A DNA stretch of 64,000 nucleotides from Flavobacterium sp. TR2 (GCF_025252405.1 NZ_CP104307.1:62001-126000); one strand, 5' to 3'; numbered from the stretch's first letter, positions 34,055 to 43,787 are shown. Translations and numbers: made by a program. The notes: generated by a model not told the origin, from the letters alone.

Positions 34055-35908
34055 ATGACTTTAAAACGACTTTTTGCTTTTTGTTTATTTGTAATGTGCC
34101 AGATTATTTCGGCGCAGAGCGATTCTATTACCAGTTTGAAAGAGGTATTGGTTTCAGACAAAAACTTAAAAAAATATTCAGTTTCACAGTCTGTTTTAAA
34201 ATTAAATGATTCTGTTGTCAATAAAAACGAAGCTCTTCTAACCGATCTTCTAAACTTTAATTCTACAATATATTTTAAAGAATATGGTCGCGGAATGCTT
34301 TCTACAGTTTCTTTTAGAGGCACTACTTCTTCTCAAACAGCCGTAATCTGGAACGGAATCAATATTAATTCACAAATGAATGGAAGCACCGATTTTAATA
34401 CCATTTCGGGCGCAGATTACAACTCAATAAGTGTAAAAGCAGGCGGCGGAAGCGTCATTTACGGAAGCGGAGCAGTTGGAGGAACTGTGCATTTAAACAA
34501 CGATTTGTTATTCTTTAATCGATTTGAGAATAATTTAAGACTAGATTACGGAAGCTTTAATACGATTGGAATTAATTATAAAACTTCTATTTCTAACAAA
34601 AAATGGAGTGCTCAAATCGGATTGTCAAAAAACAGTTCGACAAACGATTATAAATATTTAAATCGATATACTTGGAGAGGCGAACAGAGGTGGAATCAGA
34701 ACGGGCAATACGATATTGTTACTTTGAGCGCTAATGCCGGTTACAAATTCAACAAAAATCATATTTTAAAACTTTACAGCCAGACTTCAAACACCGACCG
34801 CAATACTTCTTTGGTTACAGAATCTGAAACGAAAAGCAAATACATAAATGGGTTTAACAGAAACTTATTGGAATACGATGGAAGTTTCGGAAAAGTGAAA
34901 ACCAACTTCAAAACTGCTTACATTTTTGAAAACTATCAATATTTTGCTGATAACTCTTTAAAATTTTACACGTACGGAAAAACCGAAAACTTAATTACAA
35001 AGTTAGATGTTGATTATCATTTATTTAAAGAAACACATCTTAACGGAATTGTAGATTACAGCAGAACAAATGGTTACGGAACAAGCTTTGGCAGTCATAT
35101 TCGCGAAATAAGTTCTGCTTCTTTGTTGGTTACGCAAGATTTTGGCGCTAATTGGAAAAATGAATTCGGAGTTAGAAAAGAAATTACAGATAATTACAAA
35201 TCGCCCGTTTTATTCAATTTAGGATCTTCTTATAAATTTAACGATTGGTACAATCTAAAACTGAATGTTTCTAGAAATTTTAGAATTCCAACTTACAACG
35301 ATTTGTATTGGGACGAAGGAGGAAACCCAAATTTAAAACCCGAAAGTTCTTATCAGGGCGAAATTGGCAACGTTTTTACATTCAAAAATTGGTCTTGGAC
35401 GCAGAATTTTTATTATATGAAAATTACAGATATGCTGCAATGGGTTCCAGGCGCAAACGGCATTTGGACTCCACAAAATCAAGACAAAGTAAATAGTTAT
35501 GGTACAGAAACCATGTTAGGCTGGAAAAAAAGTTATGGCAAAAACAATTTTGCTTTAAATGCCACTTATGCCTATACCGTTTCGCAGGATGAAAAAACGA
35601 AAAATCAGATTTTCTTTGTTCCATTTAATAAAGCAACAGGAGCTGTTTCGTATTCTCGAAATAAAATAAATGCTTATTATCAAATTCTTTATAACGGTTT
35701 TGTTTACACGAGAGCCGATAACAATCCTGATGAAATCATTAATGATTATACCGTTTCAAACATCGGAATCGATTATGATCTTAAGTTTTTAGATTCTTTC
35801 AAAGTAGGCTTTCAAGTTTTAAACCTTTTCAATAAGGATTACGAAAGTCTAGAAAACAGACCAATGCCTGGTCGTAATTTCAATATGTATTTAACCTTAA
35901 AATTTTAA
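34055..35908 (+). CDS. btuB: TonB-dependent outer-membrane cobalamin receptor BtuB
   Basis: A 617-residue TonB-dependent receptor. The signal peptide (1-21, ending IISAQS) is followed by a TonB-box-like LKEVLVSD. The plug domain contains SVSFRGTTSSQTAVIWNGININSQMNGSTDF and GGGSVIYGSGAVGGTVHL. The 22-strand barrel ends in the aromatic MYLTLKF. A longer frame opens at 33929, but it lies inside the riboswitch, so I place the start at the ATG 34055 with its signal peptide. Control by the riboswitch, and the BtuG-like gene 3 bp downstream, support B12 as ligand. Confidence 0.94.
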   Translation: MTLKRLFAFCLFVMCQIISAQSDSITSLKEVLVSDKNLKKYSVSQSVLKLNDSVVNKNEALLTDLLNFNSTIYFKEYGRGMLSTVSFRGTTSSQTAVIWNGININSQMNGSTDFNTISGADYNSISVKAGGGSVIYGSGAVGGTVHLNNDLLFFNRFENNLRLDYGSFNTIGINYKTSISNKKWSAQIGLSKNSSTNDYKYLNRYTWRGEQRWNQNGQYDIVTLSANAGYKFNKNHILKLYSQTSNTDRNTSLVTESETKSKYINGFNRNLLEYDGSFGKVKTNFKTAYIFENYQYFADNSLKFYTYGKTENLITKLDVDYHLFKETHLNGIVDYSRTNGYGTSFGSHIREISSASLLVTQDFGANWKNEFGVRKEITDNYKSPVLFNLGSSYKFNDWYNLKLNVSRNFRIPTYNDLYWDEGGNPNLKPESSYQGEIGNVFTFKNWSWTQNFYYMKITDMLQWVPGANGIWTPQNQDKVNSYGTETMLGWKKSYGKNNFALNATYAYTVSQDEKTKNQIFFVPFNKATGAVSYSRNKINAYYQILYNGFVYTRADNNPDEIINDYTVSNIGIDYDLKFLDSFKVGFQVLNLFNKDYESLENRPMPGRNFNMYLTLKF

Positions 35909-35911
35909 TAT

Positions 35912-36940
35912 ATGAAGTTCAGTAAATTACTTTTAATAGCGTTAAGCATCTCGTTATTTGCTTCTTGTTCAAGTGATGACAACGATGGCCCGAAAGGTGC
36001 TTACGACAATGGTTTTTTTATTTTAAATGAAGGAAGCACAGATGCTGGAACAGTATCATTTTCCAGCAATGATTTTAGCATTTTTACAAAAGACGCCTAT
36101 AAAACAGAAAATGGTTCTGACGTGCTTGGAAGATTTGCTCAAAACATATTTTTTAGCGGAGATAGAGCGTACATAATCGCTGGTGGATCAAACGTAATAA
36201 ATATTGTAAACCGTTATTCTTTTAAGTTAATCGCTAAAGTTGACAGCGGATTGGCTAACCCAAGATATGGTGTTGTAAAAGACGGAAAAGCGTATGTGAC
36301 AAATGCAAATTCTTATGATTCTGTTACAGACGATTATATAGCTGTAATCAATTTGGCGACAAATCTTGTTGAATCAAAAATTGCATTAAACACCACTGGA
36401 AATAGAATTGTGGAAGAAAGCGGAAAATTATACATTACAGATCCTATGGGCAGCGACAAGCTTTCAATTTACAATATCAACACAAAGACTTTAGAAAATC
36501 CAATAACAATTGGTTCTGGTTCAGATTCTATTGAAGAAGAAAATGGAACTCTTTTTATCTTACGCCCATCTTATACGGAAAGCAGCCAAATTATAAAAGT
36601 AAAAATCGCTGACAAATCAGTTTCTAAAATCGAAATTCCACAATCTCAAGGAGTAGCTGGATATTTGGATATAGAAGACAACAAAGTATTTTACACCGTA
36701 GGAAATGCTGTATATTCTATCAGCCCATCTGCTACAACAGCTGCTGCTAGTCCAATTTTTGAAGCTTCTTCAAACATAGGCTATTTATATGGATTTGCAG
36801 TAAATGACAACCGTATTTTCCTTTCAGACGGCGGAAACTTTAAAACAGACAGCAAAGCATACATTTATAACTTGAGCGGAAGCTTATTAAAAGAATTAAC
36901 TGTCGGTGTAGGTCCAAACGGATTCTACTTTAACGATTAA
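35912..36940 (+). CDS. BtuG-like surface B12-binding beta-propeller lipoprotein
   Basis: A 342-residue lipoprotein. The signal peptide ends FASC (Cys19), and the residues after the cysteine, SSDDND, resemble the flavobacterial export signal that sends lipoproteins to the cell surface. The rest is repetitive beta sequence of the YncE/DUF5074 propeller type, for example NIVNRYSFKLIAKVDSGLANPRYGVV and VAVINLATN-like blade repeats. In Bacteroides the propeller lipoprotein BtuG partners BtuB and binds B12 very tightly; this gene sits 3 bp after btuB. Homology to BtuG is inferred from fold and position. Confidence 0.78.
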   Translation: MKFSKLLLIALSISLFASCSSDDNDGPKGAYDNGFFILNEGSTDAGTVSFSSNDFSIFTKDAYKTENGSDVLGRFAQNIFFSGDRAYIIAGGSNVINIVNRYSFKLIAKVDSGLANPRYGVVKDGKAYVTNANSYDSVTDDYIAVINLATNLVESKIALNTTGNRIVEESGKLYITDPMGSDKLSIYNINTKTLENPITIGSGSDSIEEENGTLFILRPSYTESSQIIKVKIADKSVSKIEIPQSQGVAGYLDIEDNKVFYTVGNAVYSISPSATTAAASPIFEASSNIGYLYGFAVNDNRIFLSDGGNFKTDSKAYIYNLSGSLLKELTVGVGPNGFYFND

Positions 36941-36976
36941 TTTTATCCTTAGAATTAGTTTTTGTTTTTTTTATGG

Positions 36977-37007
36977 AAAAGGCTTTCAGAGATGAAAGCC
37001 TTTTCTA
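36977..37007. terminator. Bidirectional terminator after the btuB operon
   Basis: AAAAGGCTTTCA (36977-36988) and TGAAAGCCTTTT (36993-37004) form a perfect 12-bp stem with a GAGA loop, between convergent genes. Confidence 0.9.
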
Positions 37008-37018
37008 TTTATTAGATT

Positions 37019-38476
37019 TTATTTTTTTGGAGCATTCTGAAAATACATTCCGTGTCTTAATCCGTTTATGATTTTCGAATCTGTTAAATACGGATGTTCT
37101 GGTTCAGAATCATTAAGAATTCTTTTCGCAGTAGATCCTGTAATTTTTGAAATAGCCAGATTAAGCAAAGGCTCAGATGTTTCTCCTAAAACACCATAAG
37201 TATCCAAATACTCTCTTTGCACATAAGTAGGCTGCAAACCTTGTGCATAGTCTCCGAAACCAGCAGAATTTGATATTTTAAAAACCAAAGGCTGCATAGC
37301 ATATTTATGATTTGGATTGATTCCTTTTTTTGTAAATAATGTCTCCGAATCATAAATTGTATACGATCCAACATTTTTACCTGTTGTAGTCTCTCCAATT
37401 TGAACCACATTAATATACGGCTTTAATCCGTTAATGACTAACTCGCTCGCAGATGCTGTACTTGCAGTTGTAATAATATAGACTGTGCTTAAATTTAAGC
37501 TGTTTAGCGCTTTGCCATCAATATTATTCACAAACCTGTAATTCAAACTTTCTAAATCGTCAGCAGTCATATCTTTCATCCATTTCGCATTAAACTGAGT
37601 TTTGGCAAAAACCTGATTGTCAAATTGCCCTGTTATCATACTAGAAAGCCTGATTGCTGAAGTTACCGCTCCTCCTCCATTGTATCGAAGATCTAAAACC
37701 AAGTCTGTAATTCCTTGTGTTTTTAATTCTCCAAATGCTTGATTTAATTTATCGTCATAACCCGAATAAAAACCATTATACATTAAATAGCCAATTTTAC
37801 GCCCTCCAGAAGTAATGACTTTATTAATGAAAATAGGATTTTCTTCTAAAACCGTTTTAGTCAAATCAACCGACCTTCCGTTCAAAACATAACTGCTTCC
37901 ATTATAATCTGCTAAGTTTAGCGTATAACTGTCCTTATTGAACAATAAATCTTGGTAGTTTGAAACCGTAAGTTTTGTTCCATTTACACTCGTAAACAAA
38001 TCGCCTCGCTTAATTGCTTTTGTAGACGCATCTGAATTGGGTATAATATATCGTACAAAACCTACCACATCATTTGATCCTGAAGACACGCGGCTCAGTC
38101 TAAAATCGACACCATTATTTTTTGTGACACCGCTTAACTCCTGTTCTAGAACAGTATAATCGTCAACAATCCAGCTGAAGCGATCAACCGCATCACCGTT
38201 TGGATATTTACTTTCTGGCCTATACAATAAATCTTCAAACAAATCTTCGGGATGCGAATACCCTTTTAAAAACTGATTAAAATCGGGCTGCAAATTGCGT
38301 CCATCGGCTAAATTTGGCACATCTTGCTGCCATAAGTAAACTTCGTTTAATCCTCTCCAAATAAAATTGTTGACCTGCAAGTCTGCTGGAGCTGCAACAT
38401 CATCCTGATCTTCACAAGATTGCAAAGAAAATGCGAATAAAAAGAGAAAAAGAACACTCTTTAAAGTTGTTTTCAT
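37019..38476 (-). CDS. S41-family (C-terminal processing type) peptidase lipoprotein
   Basis: A 485-residue lipoprotein protease. The signal peptide ends in a lipobox (LQSC, about Cys20) followed by acidic EDQDD, so it may be surface exposed. A PDZ-like region (about 105-190) precedes the tail-specific protease core. That core has TDLVLDLRYNGGGAVTSAIRL and the catalytic serine segment STASASELVINGLKP; the general-base lysine is probably in TTGKNVGS. S41 enzymes cleave unfolded or C-terminal tails. It is monocistronic and divergent from the ECF sigma gene. Confidence 0.9.
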   Translation of the reverse strand: MKTTLKSVLFLFLFAFSLQSCEDQDDVAAPADLQVNNFIWRGLNEVYLWQQDVPNLADGRNLQPDFNQFLKGYSHPEDLFEDLLYRPESKYPNGDAVDRFSWIVDDYTVLEQELSGVTKNNGVDFRLSRVSSGSNDVVGFVRYIIPNSDASTKAIKRGDLFTSVNGTKLTVSNYQDLLFNKDSYTLNLADYNGSSYVLNGRSVDLTKTVLEENPIFINKVITSGGRKIGYLMYNGFYSGYDDKLNQAFGELKTQGITDLVLDLRYNGGGAVTSAIRLSSMITGQFDNQVFAKTQFNAKWMKDMTADDLESLNYRFVNNIDGKALNSLNLSTVYIITTASTASASELVINGLKPYINVVQIGETTTGKNVGSYTIYDSETLFTKKGINPNHKYAMQPLVFKISNSAGFGDYAQGLQPTYVQREYLDTYGVLGETSEPLLNLAISKITGSTAKRILNDSEPEHPYLTDSKIINGLRHGMYFQNAPKK

Positions 38477-38646
38477 ATCAAGTAGGTTATCTATATTCTG
38501 AATAAACGTAAAAGTAGTATCTTTAGTTTTAGCTTCATCATTAAAAGCAGTATTTTTTTACATAAAAAAGTTTTTTATTTTTTGCTGTAACAAATATAAT
38601 TGTGCCTCGTCTTGAATATATAAGCTAACGATTAACCATCATATTA

Positions 38647-39156
38647 ATGAACCAAGTTGTATTTATAGAATTAATAAATCCTTTTAAAGACAAAGTTTTT
38701 CGTCTGGCAAAAAGATTGCTTACCAGCACTGAAGAAGCAGAAGATGCAACTCAGGAAGTGATGGTAAAATTATGGAACAAAAAAGACAATCTAGAAAGCT
38801 ACAATAGTGTTGAAGCATTGGCTATGACCATGACAAAAAATTACTGCCTTGACCAATTAAAATCGAAAAGAGCCAGTAACCTTCAGATTGTCCACAATAA
38901 TTTTACCGATCGGCAGCCGCAATTGGACAAAAAATTAGAAGACCAAGACAGTTTAGAATGGGTTGAAAAAATTATAAACGAGATGCCAGAACAGATGCAG
39001 CTATTAATTCAGCTTCGGGATGTAGAACAATATGAATTTGAAGAAATAGCCAAAATCGTAAATATGAACGAAACCGCAATACGAGTGGCACTTTCGAGAG
39101 CAAGAAAAAAAATTAGAGAATCAATGACAAATACACACCTTTATGGAACTAAATAA
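38647..39156 (+). CDS. ECF-type sigma factor
   Basis: A 169-residue sigma-70 family protein. Region 2 spans about 8-75 (VFRLAKRLLTSTEEAEDATQEVMVKLW and AMTMTKNYCLDQLKS). Region 4 spans about 110-160 (MPEQMQLLIQLRDVEQYEFEEIAKIVNM, then ETAIRVALSRARKKIRE). It overlaps the following membrane gene by 14 bp and heads a four-gene set with two DUF4252 genes. This is a common flavobacterial arrangement in which the membrane protein is the presumed anti-sigma factor. Confidence 0.93.
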   Translation: MNQVVFIELINPFKDKVFRLAKRLLTSTEEAEDATQEVMVKLWNKKDNLESYNSVEALAMTMTKNYCLDQLKSKRASNLQIVHNNFTDRQPQLDKKLEDQDSLEWVEKIINEMPEQMQLLIQLRDVEQYEFEEIAKIVNMNETAIRVALSRARKKIRESMTNTHLYGTK

Positions 39157-39604
39157 AATAGAAGATATATTAGAAAAATACTTTCAGGGAGAAACTTCTA
39201 TTGCCGAAGAAAATCAATTAAAAGAATATTTTTCTTCATCAAATGTTGCGCAGCATTTGGAGCAGTACAAACCTATGTTTGGATATTTCTCTCAAGCAAA
39301 AGAACAGAAATCGACGTATGAAATTCCACTAGAAACTAAGAAACGAAATGTAGCGTGGTTATCGATTGCAGCTTCTGCTGTTGTTTTGCTGGGAATCGGA
39401 ACTTACTTTTTTGTTAGCGAAAAAAACGACACTACTGCAGTAGCTTCGCAAACCGAATTAGGAACTTACGATGATCCCGAAGAAGCTTTAAAAGCAACTC
39501 AAAAGGCTTTGGCTTTATTATCAAACAATGTTAATGTAGGTATTGAAAGTGTACACTACATTAAAGAATACGAACAATCAAAAAACAAAATTTTTAAACA
39601 GTAA
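39143..39604 (+). CDS. Putative membrane anti-sigma factor
   Basis: A 153-residue protein with a cytoplasmic N-terminal half that is helical and acidic (IEDILEKYFQGETSIAEENQLKEYF, about 5-29). One transmembrane helix follows (about 71-89, LSIAASAVVLLGIGTYFF) and then a short periplasmic tail. This matches membrane anti-sigma factors of ECF systems in size and topology. The 14-bp overlap with the sigma gene supports the pairing. Sequence similarity to characterised anti-sigma domains is weak. Confidence 0.72.
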   Translation: MELNKIEDILEKYFQGETSIAEENQLKEYFSSSNVAQHLEQYKPMFGYFSQAKEQKSTYEIPLETKKRNVAWLSIAASAVVLLGIGTYFFVSEKNDTTAVASQTELGTYDDPEEALKATQKALALLSNNVNVGIESVHYIKEYEQSKNKIFKQ

Positions 39605-39622
39605 TTAAACAAAAAAATAATC

Positions 39623-40198
39623 ATGAAATCAACGATTCACGAATACCAAAAAAACAATAAACTAAGCATGAGTAAAAATTTCATTATAACTTTAGTCTTC
39701 GCATTAGTTTCCACCACTTTTTATGCACAAAGTGCCTTTGACAAATTTGATGGTCAGGATGATGTAACCTCTGTAATTGTAAACAAAAAAATGTTTGATT
39801 TAATGAGCAAAGTAAAAACTGATACTTCTGACAAGGAGACGCAGCAATATATTGCACTAATCAAAAAGCTGGATTACTTAAAAGTATTTACCACTAAAAA
39901 TCCAAAAATCGAAGCAGACATGAAAGCTACTGCCGATAGATATGTGAAAACTGCCGGTTTAGAAGAATTAATGCGAGTAAACGATGGCGGAAAAAACGTT
40001 AGAATTATGGTAAAATCTGGCGCTACAGACACACAGATAAAAGAACTTTTAATGTATGTGGACGGTGCAAAAAATGATGAAACCGTTTTACTATCTCTAA
40101 CTGGGAACTTTGACTTAAACGAGATTTCAGTATTAACAGACAAAATGCAGCTTCCTGGCGGTACAGACTTAAAGAAAGCTTCTAAAGGCAAAAAATAA
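39623..40198 (+). CDS. DUF4252 protein, secreted
   Basis: A 191-residue DUF4252 protein. A signal peptide runs from the second methionine (MSKNFIITLVFALVSTTFYAQS), so translation may start at 39623 or 39668. The domain shows the VNKKMFDLMSKV start, the DYLKVFTT strand and NDETVLLSLTGNFDLNEISVLTDKM near the end. The function is unknown. It is third in the sigma/anti-sigma operon and 1 bp from a second DUF4252 gene, so it may be a target or sensor of that pathway. Confidence 0.85.
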   Translation: MKSTIHEYQKNNKLSMSKNFIITLVFALVSTTFYAQSAFDKFDGQDDVTSVIVNKKMFDLMSKVKTDTSDKETQQYIALIKKLDYLKVFTTKNPKIEADMKATADRYVKTAGLEELMRVNDGGKNVRIMVKSGATDTQIKELLMYVDGAKNDETVLLSLTGNFDLNEISVLTDKMQLPGGTDLKKASKGKK

Positions 40199-40199
40199 A

Positions 40200-40739
40200 A
40201 TGAGAACAAGTATCTTCATCTTAGCACTTACAGCTCTCATATCTTTGGGGAGCTGTAATTCTGAACCATCATTGCAAAAATATTTTGTTGAGAATTCGGA
40301 GAAAAAAGACTTTATAGCTTTGGATATTTCACCAAACATTTTGAATGTTGACAAAGCAAAATTATCAGCCGAACAGAATGAAGCTTTAAATTCGTTTGAC
40401 AAAATGAACATTTTGGCTTTTAAAGCTAATCAAAATAATCAAACAGAGTTTGAAGCAGAAAGAAACAAAGTAAAAACCATATTAAAAGATCCTAAATATC
40501 AAGAATTGATGAAGTTTGGGTCTGGAAAAGAAGGCGCATCTGTAAGCTACGTTGGAAGCGACGACAACATTAAAGAGTTTGTCATTTTTGCCAACAGAAA
40601 AGAAAATGGTTTTGCAGTAGTTCGTGTGTTAGGCGAAGATATGAACCCAAATAATATTATGACGTTAATGTCTGTTTTGCAAAACTCAAAAATAGATATG
40701 GAGCAGTTAAAACCTTTAGAACAATTGCTTAAAAAATAA
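40200..40739 (+). CDS. DUF4252 lipoprotein
   Basis: A 179-residue paralogue of the preceding protein. The signal peptide ends in a lipobox (LGSC, Cys19), so this copy is lipid-anchored while its neighbour is not. The FIALDISPNIL start and ENGFAVVRVLGEDMNPNNIMTLMSVLQ end follow the DUF4252 pattern. A pair of one soluble and one lipidated DUF4252 protein behind a sigma factor suggests an envelope-stress circuit; this is inference. Confidence 0.83.
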   Translation: MRTSIFILALTALISLGSCNSEPSLQKYFVENSEKKDFIALDISPNILNVDKAKLSAEQNEALNSFDKMNILAFKANQNNQTEFEAERNKVKTILKDPKYQELMKFGSGKEGASVSYVGSDDNIKEFVIFANRKENGFAVVRVLGEDMNPNNIMTLMSVLQNSKIDMEQLKPLEQLLKK

Positions 40740-40760
40740 AATCATCTTACTTATAAAATT

Positions 40761-40790
40761 AAGAAAGCTCCATAATTGGAGCTTTTTCTT
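40761..40790. terminator. Bidirectional terminator between DUF4252 and carB
   Basis: AAAGCTCC (40764-40771) and GGAGCTTT (40778-40785) form an 8-bp stem with a 6-nt loop, followed by T-rich sequence. It serves the plus-strand operon and possibly carB on the minus strand. Confidence 0.8.
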
Positions 40791-40808
40791 TTATAATAGA
40801 ATCTGAGA

Positions 40809-43664
40809 TTATTTACTCAAATACATTTTTCTTCTAGAGTACAATTCGTAGAATTGATCGTCTTTTAAGTCATCAATAAACAAGATGCTTTCTCCTGTAG
40901 ATTTCATTTCTGGCCCTAACGCTTTGTTTACGTTCGGGAATTTACTGAAAGAGAAAACGGGCTGTTTGATTGCATAACCTTTCAATTGCGGGTTGAAATC
41001 AAAATCAGTTACTTTATTGTGCCCCAACATTACTTTTGTTGCGTAGTTTACATAAGGCTCTCCGTAAGCTTTTGCAATAAACGGAACCGTTCTTGAAGCT
41101 CTTGGATTTGCTTCGATGATATAAACTGTATCGTCTTTAATTGCAAACTGGATATTGATCAAACCAACCGTTTTTAAAGCTCTAGCAATTTTATGCGTGT
41201 GGTCTTTAATCTGCTGCATTACAAATTCTCCTAAGTTGAAAGGAGGCAATGTTGCGTTACTATCTCCAGAGTGAACTCCACAAGGCTCAATGTGCTCCAT
41301 AATTCCGATGATGTAAACATTTCCATCAGCATCACAAATTGCATCAGCTTCTGCTTCGATAGCTCCAGCCAAATAGTGGTCCAGCAATAATTTGTTTCCT
41401 GGAATTGCTTTCAACAAATCGATAACGTGCTCTTCAAGCTCTTTTTTGTTGATTACAATTTTCATTCCCTGACCCCCTAATACGTAAGAAGGACGAATTA
41501 AAAGTGGAAAATCTAAAGTATCAGCTAATTTTGAAGCTTCATCTGCTGTTTCTGCAATTCCAAATCTTGGGAAAGGAATATGCAATTCAGTCAACAAGTC
41601 AGAGAAACGTCCTCTATCTTCAGCTAAGTCAAGCGCATCAAAACTAGTTCCGATGATTTTCACTCCGTATTTAGAAAGCTTGTCTGCAAGTTTAAGAGCA
41701 GTCTGACCTCCAAGCTGAACAATAACTCCTTCTGGTTTTTCGTGCTGGATGATATCGTAAATATGCTCCCAGAAAACTGGCTCGAAGTATAATTTATCAG
41801 CAGTGTCAAAATCTGTAGAAACTGTCTCAGGATTACAGTTAATCATGATCGTTTCGTAACCGCATTCTTTAGCCGCTAGAACTCCGTGCACACAAGAATA
41901 ATCAAACTCAATCCCTTGCCCAATTCTATTTGGCCCAGAACCTAAAACAATTACTTTCTTTCTATCAGTAAGGATACTTTCGTTATCTACGTAACGCTCT
42001 CCGTTTGCTTTTTCGATTTCTGCCTCAAAAGTTGAATAGTAATAAGGTGTTTTAGCTTTAAACTCAGCCGCACACGTATCAACCAGTTTAAACACACGGT
42101 TGATGTTCATGTCCATACGTAAAGTGTGCACTTCACTTTCCAAACAACTCATCATGTGAGCTAATTGTCTATCTGCAAAACCTTTTTGTTTCGCCTCAAG
42201 CAACAATTCTTTAGGAAGATTTGAAACTTTGTAGTTTGAAATTTCTTTTTCTAAAGTATAAAGCTCTTCGTATTGTTTCAAGAACCACATATCGATTCTT
42301 GTAATTTCGTGAATAGTGCTCAACGGAATTCCCATTGCGATTGCATCATAGATTACGAAAACACGATCCCAACTTGCATAAGTTAGTTTCTCGATAATCT
42401 GTTCGTAATTTTTATATCCTTTTCCGTCAGCGCCTAAACCATTTCTCTTAATTTCTAGTGATTGGGTTGCTTTATGAAGCGCTTCCTGGAAAGAACGCCC
42501 GATTCCCATAACCTCACCTACAGATTTCATCTGAAGGCCTAAAGTTCTATCTGAACCTTCAAATTTGTCGAAGTTCCAACGAGGTATTTTTACGATTACA
42601 TAATCTAAAGTTGGTTCGAAAAGAGCCGAAGTAGATTTTGTAATTTGGTTTTGCAACTCATCTAAATTGTACCCTAAAGCTAGTTTAGAAGCGATTTTCG
42701 CAATTGGATATCCAGTTGCTTTTGATGCTAAAGCAGAAGAACGAGACACACGAGGATTGATCTCAATTGCTACGATATCTTCTTTTTCGTCTGGAGAAAC
42801 TGCGAATTGTACGTTACATCCTCCTGCAAAATTTCCGATGCTTCTCATCATTAAGATAGCGTAGTCACGTAATTTTTGGAAAGTTGTATCAGATAAAGTC
42901 ATCGCTGGCGCAACTGTAATCGAGTCTCCGGTGTGGATTCCCATTGGATCCATGTTTTCGATAGAACAGATAATTACAACGTTGTCATTTTTATCTCTTA
43001 AAAGCTCCAACTCGTACTCTTTCCACCCCATTAAAGCTTTGTCAATCAAAACTTCGTGAATTGGAGAAGCCTCAAGTCCGCGGGTTAAAAGCTCATCAAA
43101 ATCTTCTTTTTTATAAACTACCGCTGCTCCAGTTCCTCCAAGCGTAAACGAAGGGCGAATTACAAGCGGAAAACCAAACTCTTGAGCAATTTCTTTTCCT
43201 TCCAAGTAAGAAGTAGCCGTTTTTGCTGGTGCAGTTGGCACATTAATTTTTTCTAAAAGCTGCTTAAACTGCTCTCTGTCTTCAGTAATATTAATTGCAT
43301 TTACATCAACACCGATTAATCTTACTCCGAAATCCTGCCAGATTCCTTTTTCCTCAGCTTCCAAACACAAGTTCAAAGCAGTTTGTCCTCCCATTGTTGG
43401 TAAAACTGCATCAATTTGCGGATGTTCCTTAAGAATTTCAATAATCGATTTTGTCGTTAAAGGTTTCAAATAAATATGATCGGCCATAGATGGGTCGGTC
43501 ATAATCGTCGCTGGATTCGAGTTAATCAAGATAACCTCAATTCCTTCTTCACGAATCGAACGTGCAGATTGAGATCCCGCATAATCGAATTCGCAAGCTT
43601 GGCCAATAACAATAGGTCCTGAACCTATTATTAAAACTGATTTTATTGATGTGTCTTTAGGCAT
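40809..43664 (-). CDS. carB: Carbamoyl-phosphate synthase large chain, without the C-terminal allosteric domain
   Basis: A 951-residue enzyme that makes carbamoyl phosphate for pyrimidine and arginine synthesis. Both ATP-grasp halves are present: the first begins IGSGPIVIGQACEFDYAG, the second VLGSGPNRIGQGIEFDYSC. Each carries RPSF/RPSYVLGG-type ATP-binding loops and ends NPRxSRS/T. The protein stops soon after GPEMKSTGESILFIDDL. E. coli CarB continues for about 130 more residues as the MGS-like regulatory domain. So allosteric control by UMP, ornithine or IMP is probably lost or different here. No carA lies nearby. Confidence 0.95.
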   Translation of the reverse strand: MPKDTSIKSVLIIGSGPIVIGQACEFDYAGSQSARSIREEGIEVILINSNPATIMTDPSMADHIYLKPLTTKSIIEILKEHPQIDAVLPTMGGQTALNLCLEAEEKGIWQDFGVRLIGVDVNAINITEDREQFKQLLEKINVPTAPAKTATSYLEGKEIAQEFGFPLVIRPSFTLGGTGAAVVYKKEDFDELLTRGLEASPIHEVLIDKALMGWKEYELELLRDKNDNVVIICSIENMDPMGIHTGDSITVAPAMTLSDTTFQKLRDYAILMMRSIGNFAGGCNVQFAVSPDEKEDIVAIEINPRVSRSSALASKATGYPIAKIASKLALGYNLDELQNQITKSTSALFEPTLDYVIVKIPRWNFDKFEGSDRTLGLQMKSVGEVMGIGRSFQEALHKATQSLEIKRNGLGADGKGYKNYEQIIEKLTYASWDRVFVIYDAIAMGIPLSTIHEITRIDMWFLKQYEELYTLEKEISNYKVSNLPKELLLEAKQKGFADRQLAHMMSCLESEVHTLRMDMNINRVFKLVDTCAAEFKAKTPYYYSTFEAEIEKANGERYVDNESILTDRKKVIVLGSGPNRIGQGIEFDYSCVHGVLAAKECGYETIMINCNPETVSTDFDTADKLYFEPVFWEHIYDIIQHEKPEGVIVQLGGQTALKLADKLSKYGVKIIGTSFDALDLAEDRGRFSDLLTELHIPFPRFGIAETADEASKLADTLDFPLLIRPSYVLGGQGMKIVINKKELEEHVIDLLKAIPGNKLLLDHYLAGAIEAEADAICDADGNVYIIGIMEHIEPCGVHSGDSNATLPPFNLGEFVMQQIKDHTHKIARALKTVGLINIQFAIKDDTVYIIEANPRASRTVPFIAKAYGEPYVNYATKVMLGHNKVTDFDFNPQLKGYAIKQPVFSFSKFPNVNKALGPEMKSTGESILFIDDLKDDQFYELYSRRKMYLSK

Positions 43665-43752
43665 TTTGTATGTATTGTGTAGTTATTTACGATTTAAAAC
43701 CTCTCTAGTGCATTATAAACTAGAAAGTTGGAAAAATTTTTACCGAAAAGGT

Positions 43753-43787
43753 ATAAAAAAAGGCGATACTAAAAAAGTAATCGCCTT
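43753..43787 (-). terminator. Terminator of rpmH
   Basis: AAGGCGATACT (43760-43770) and AGTAATCGCCTT (43776-43787) pair with one bulged base. On the minus strand the stem is followed by a T run (A at 43755-43761). It lies 20 bp past the rpmH stop. Confidence 0.75.
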
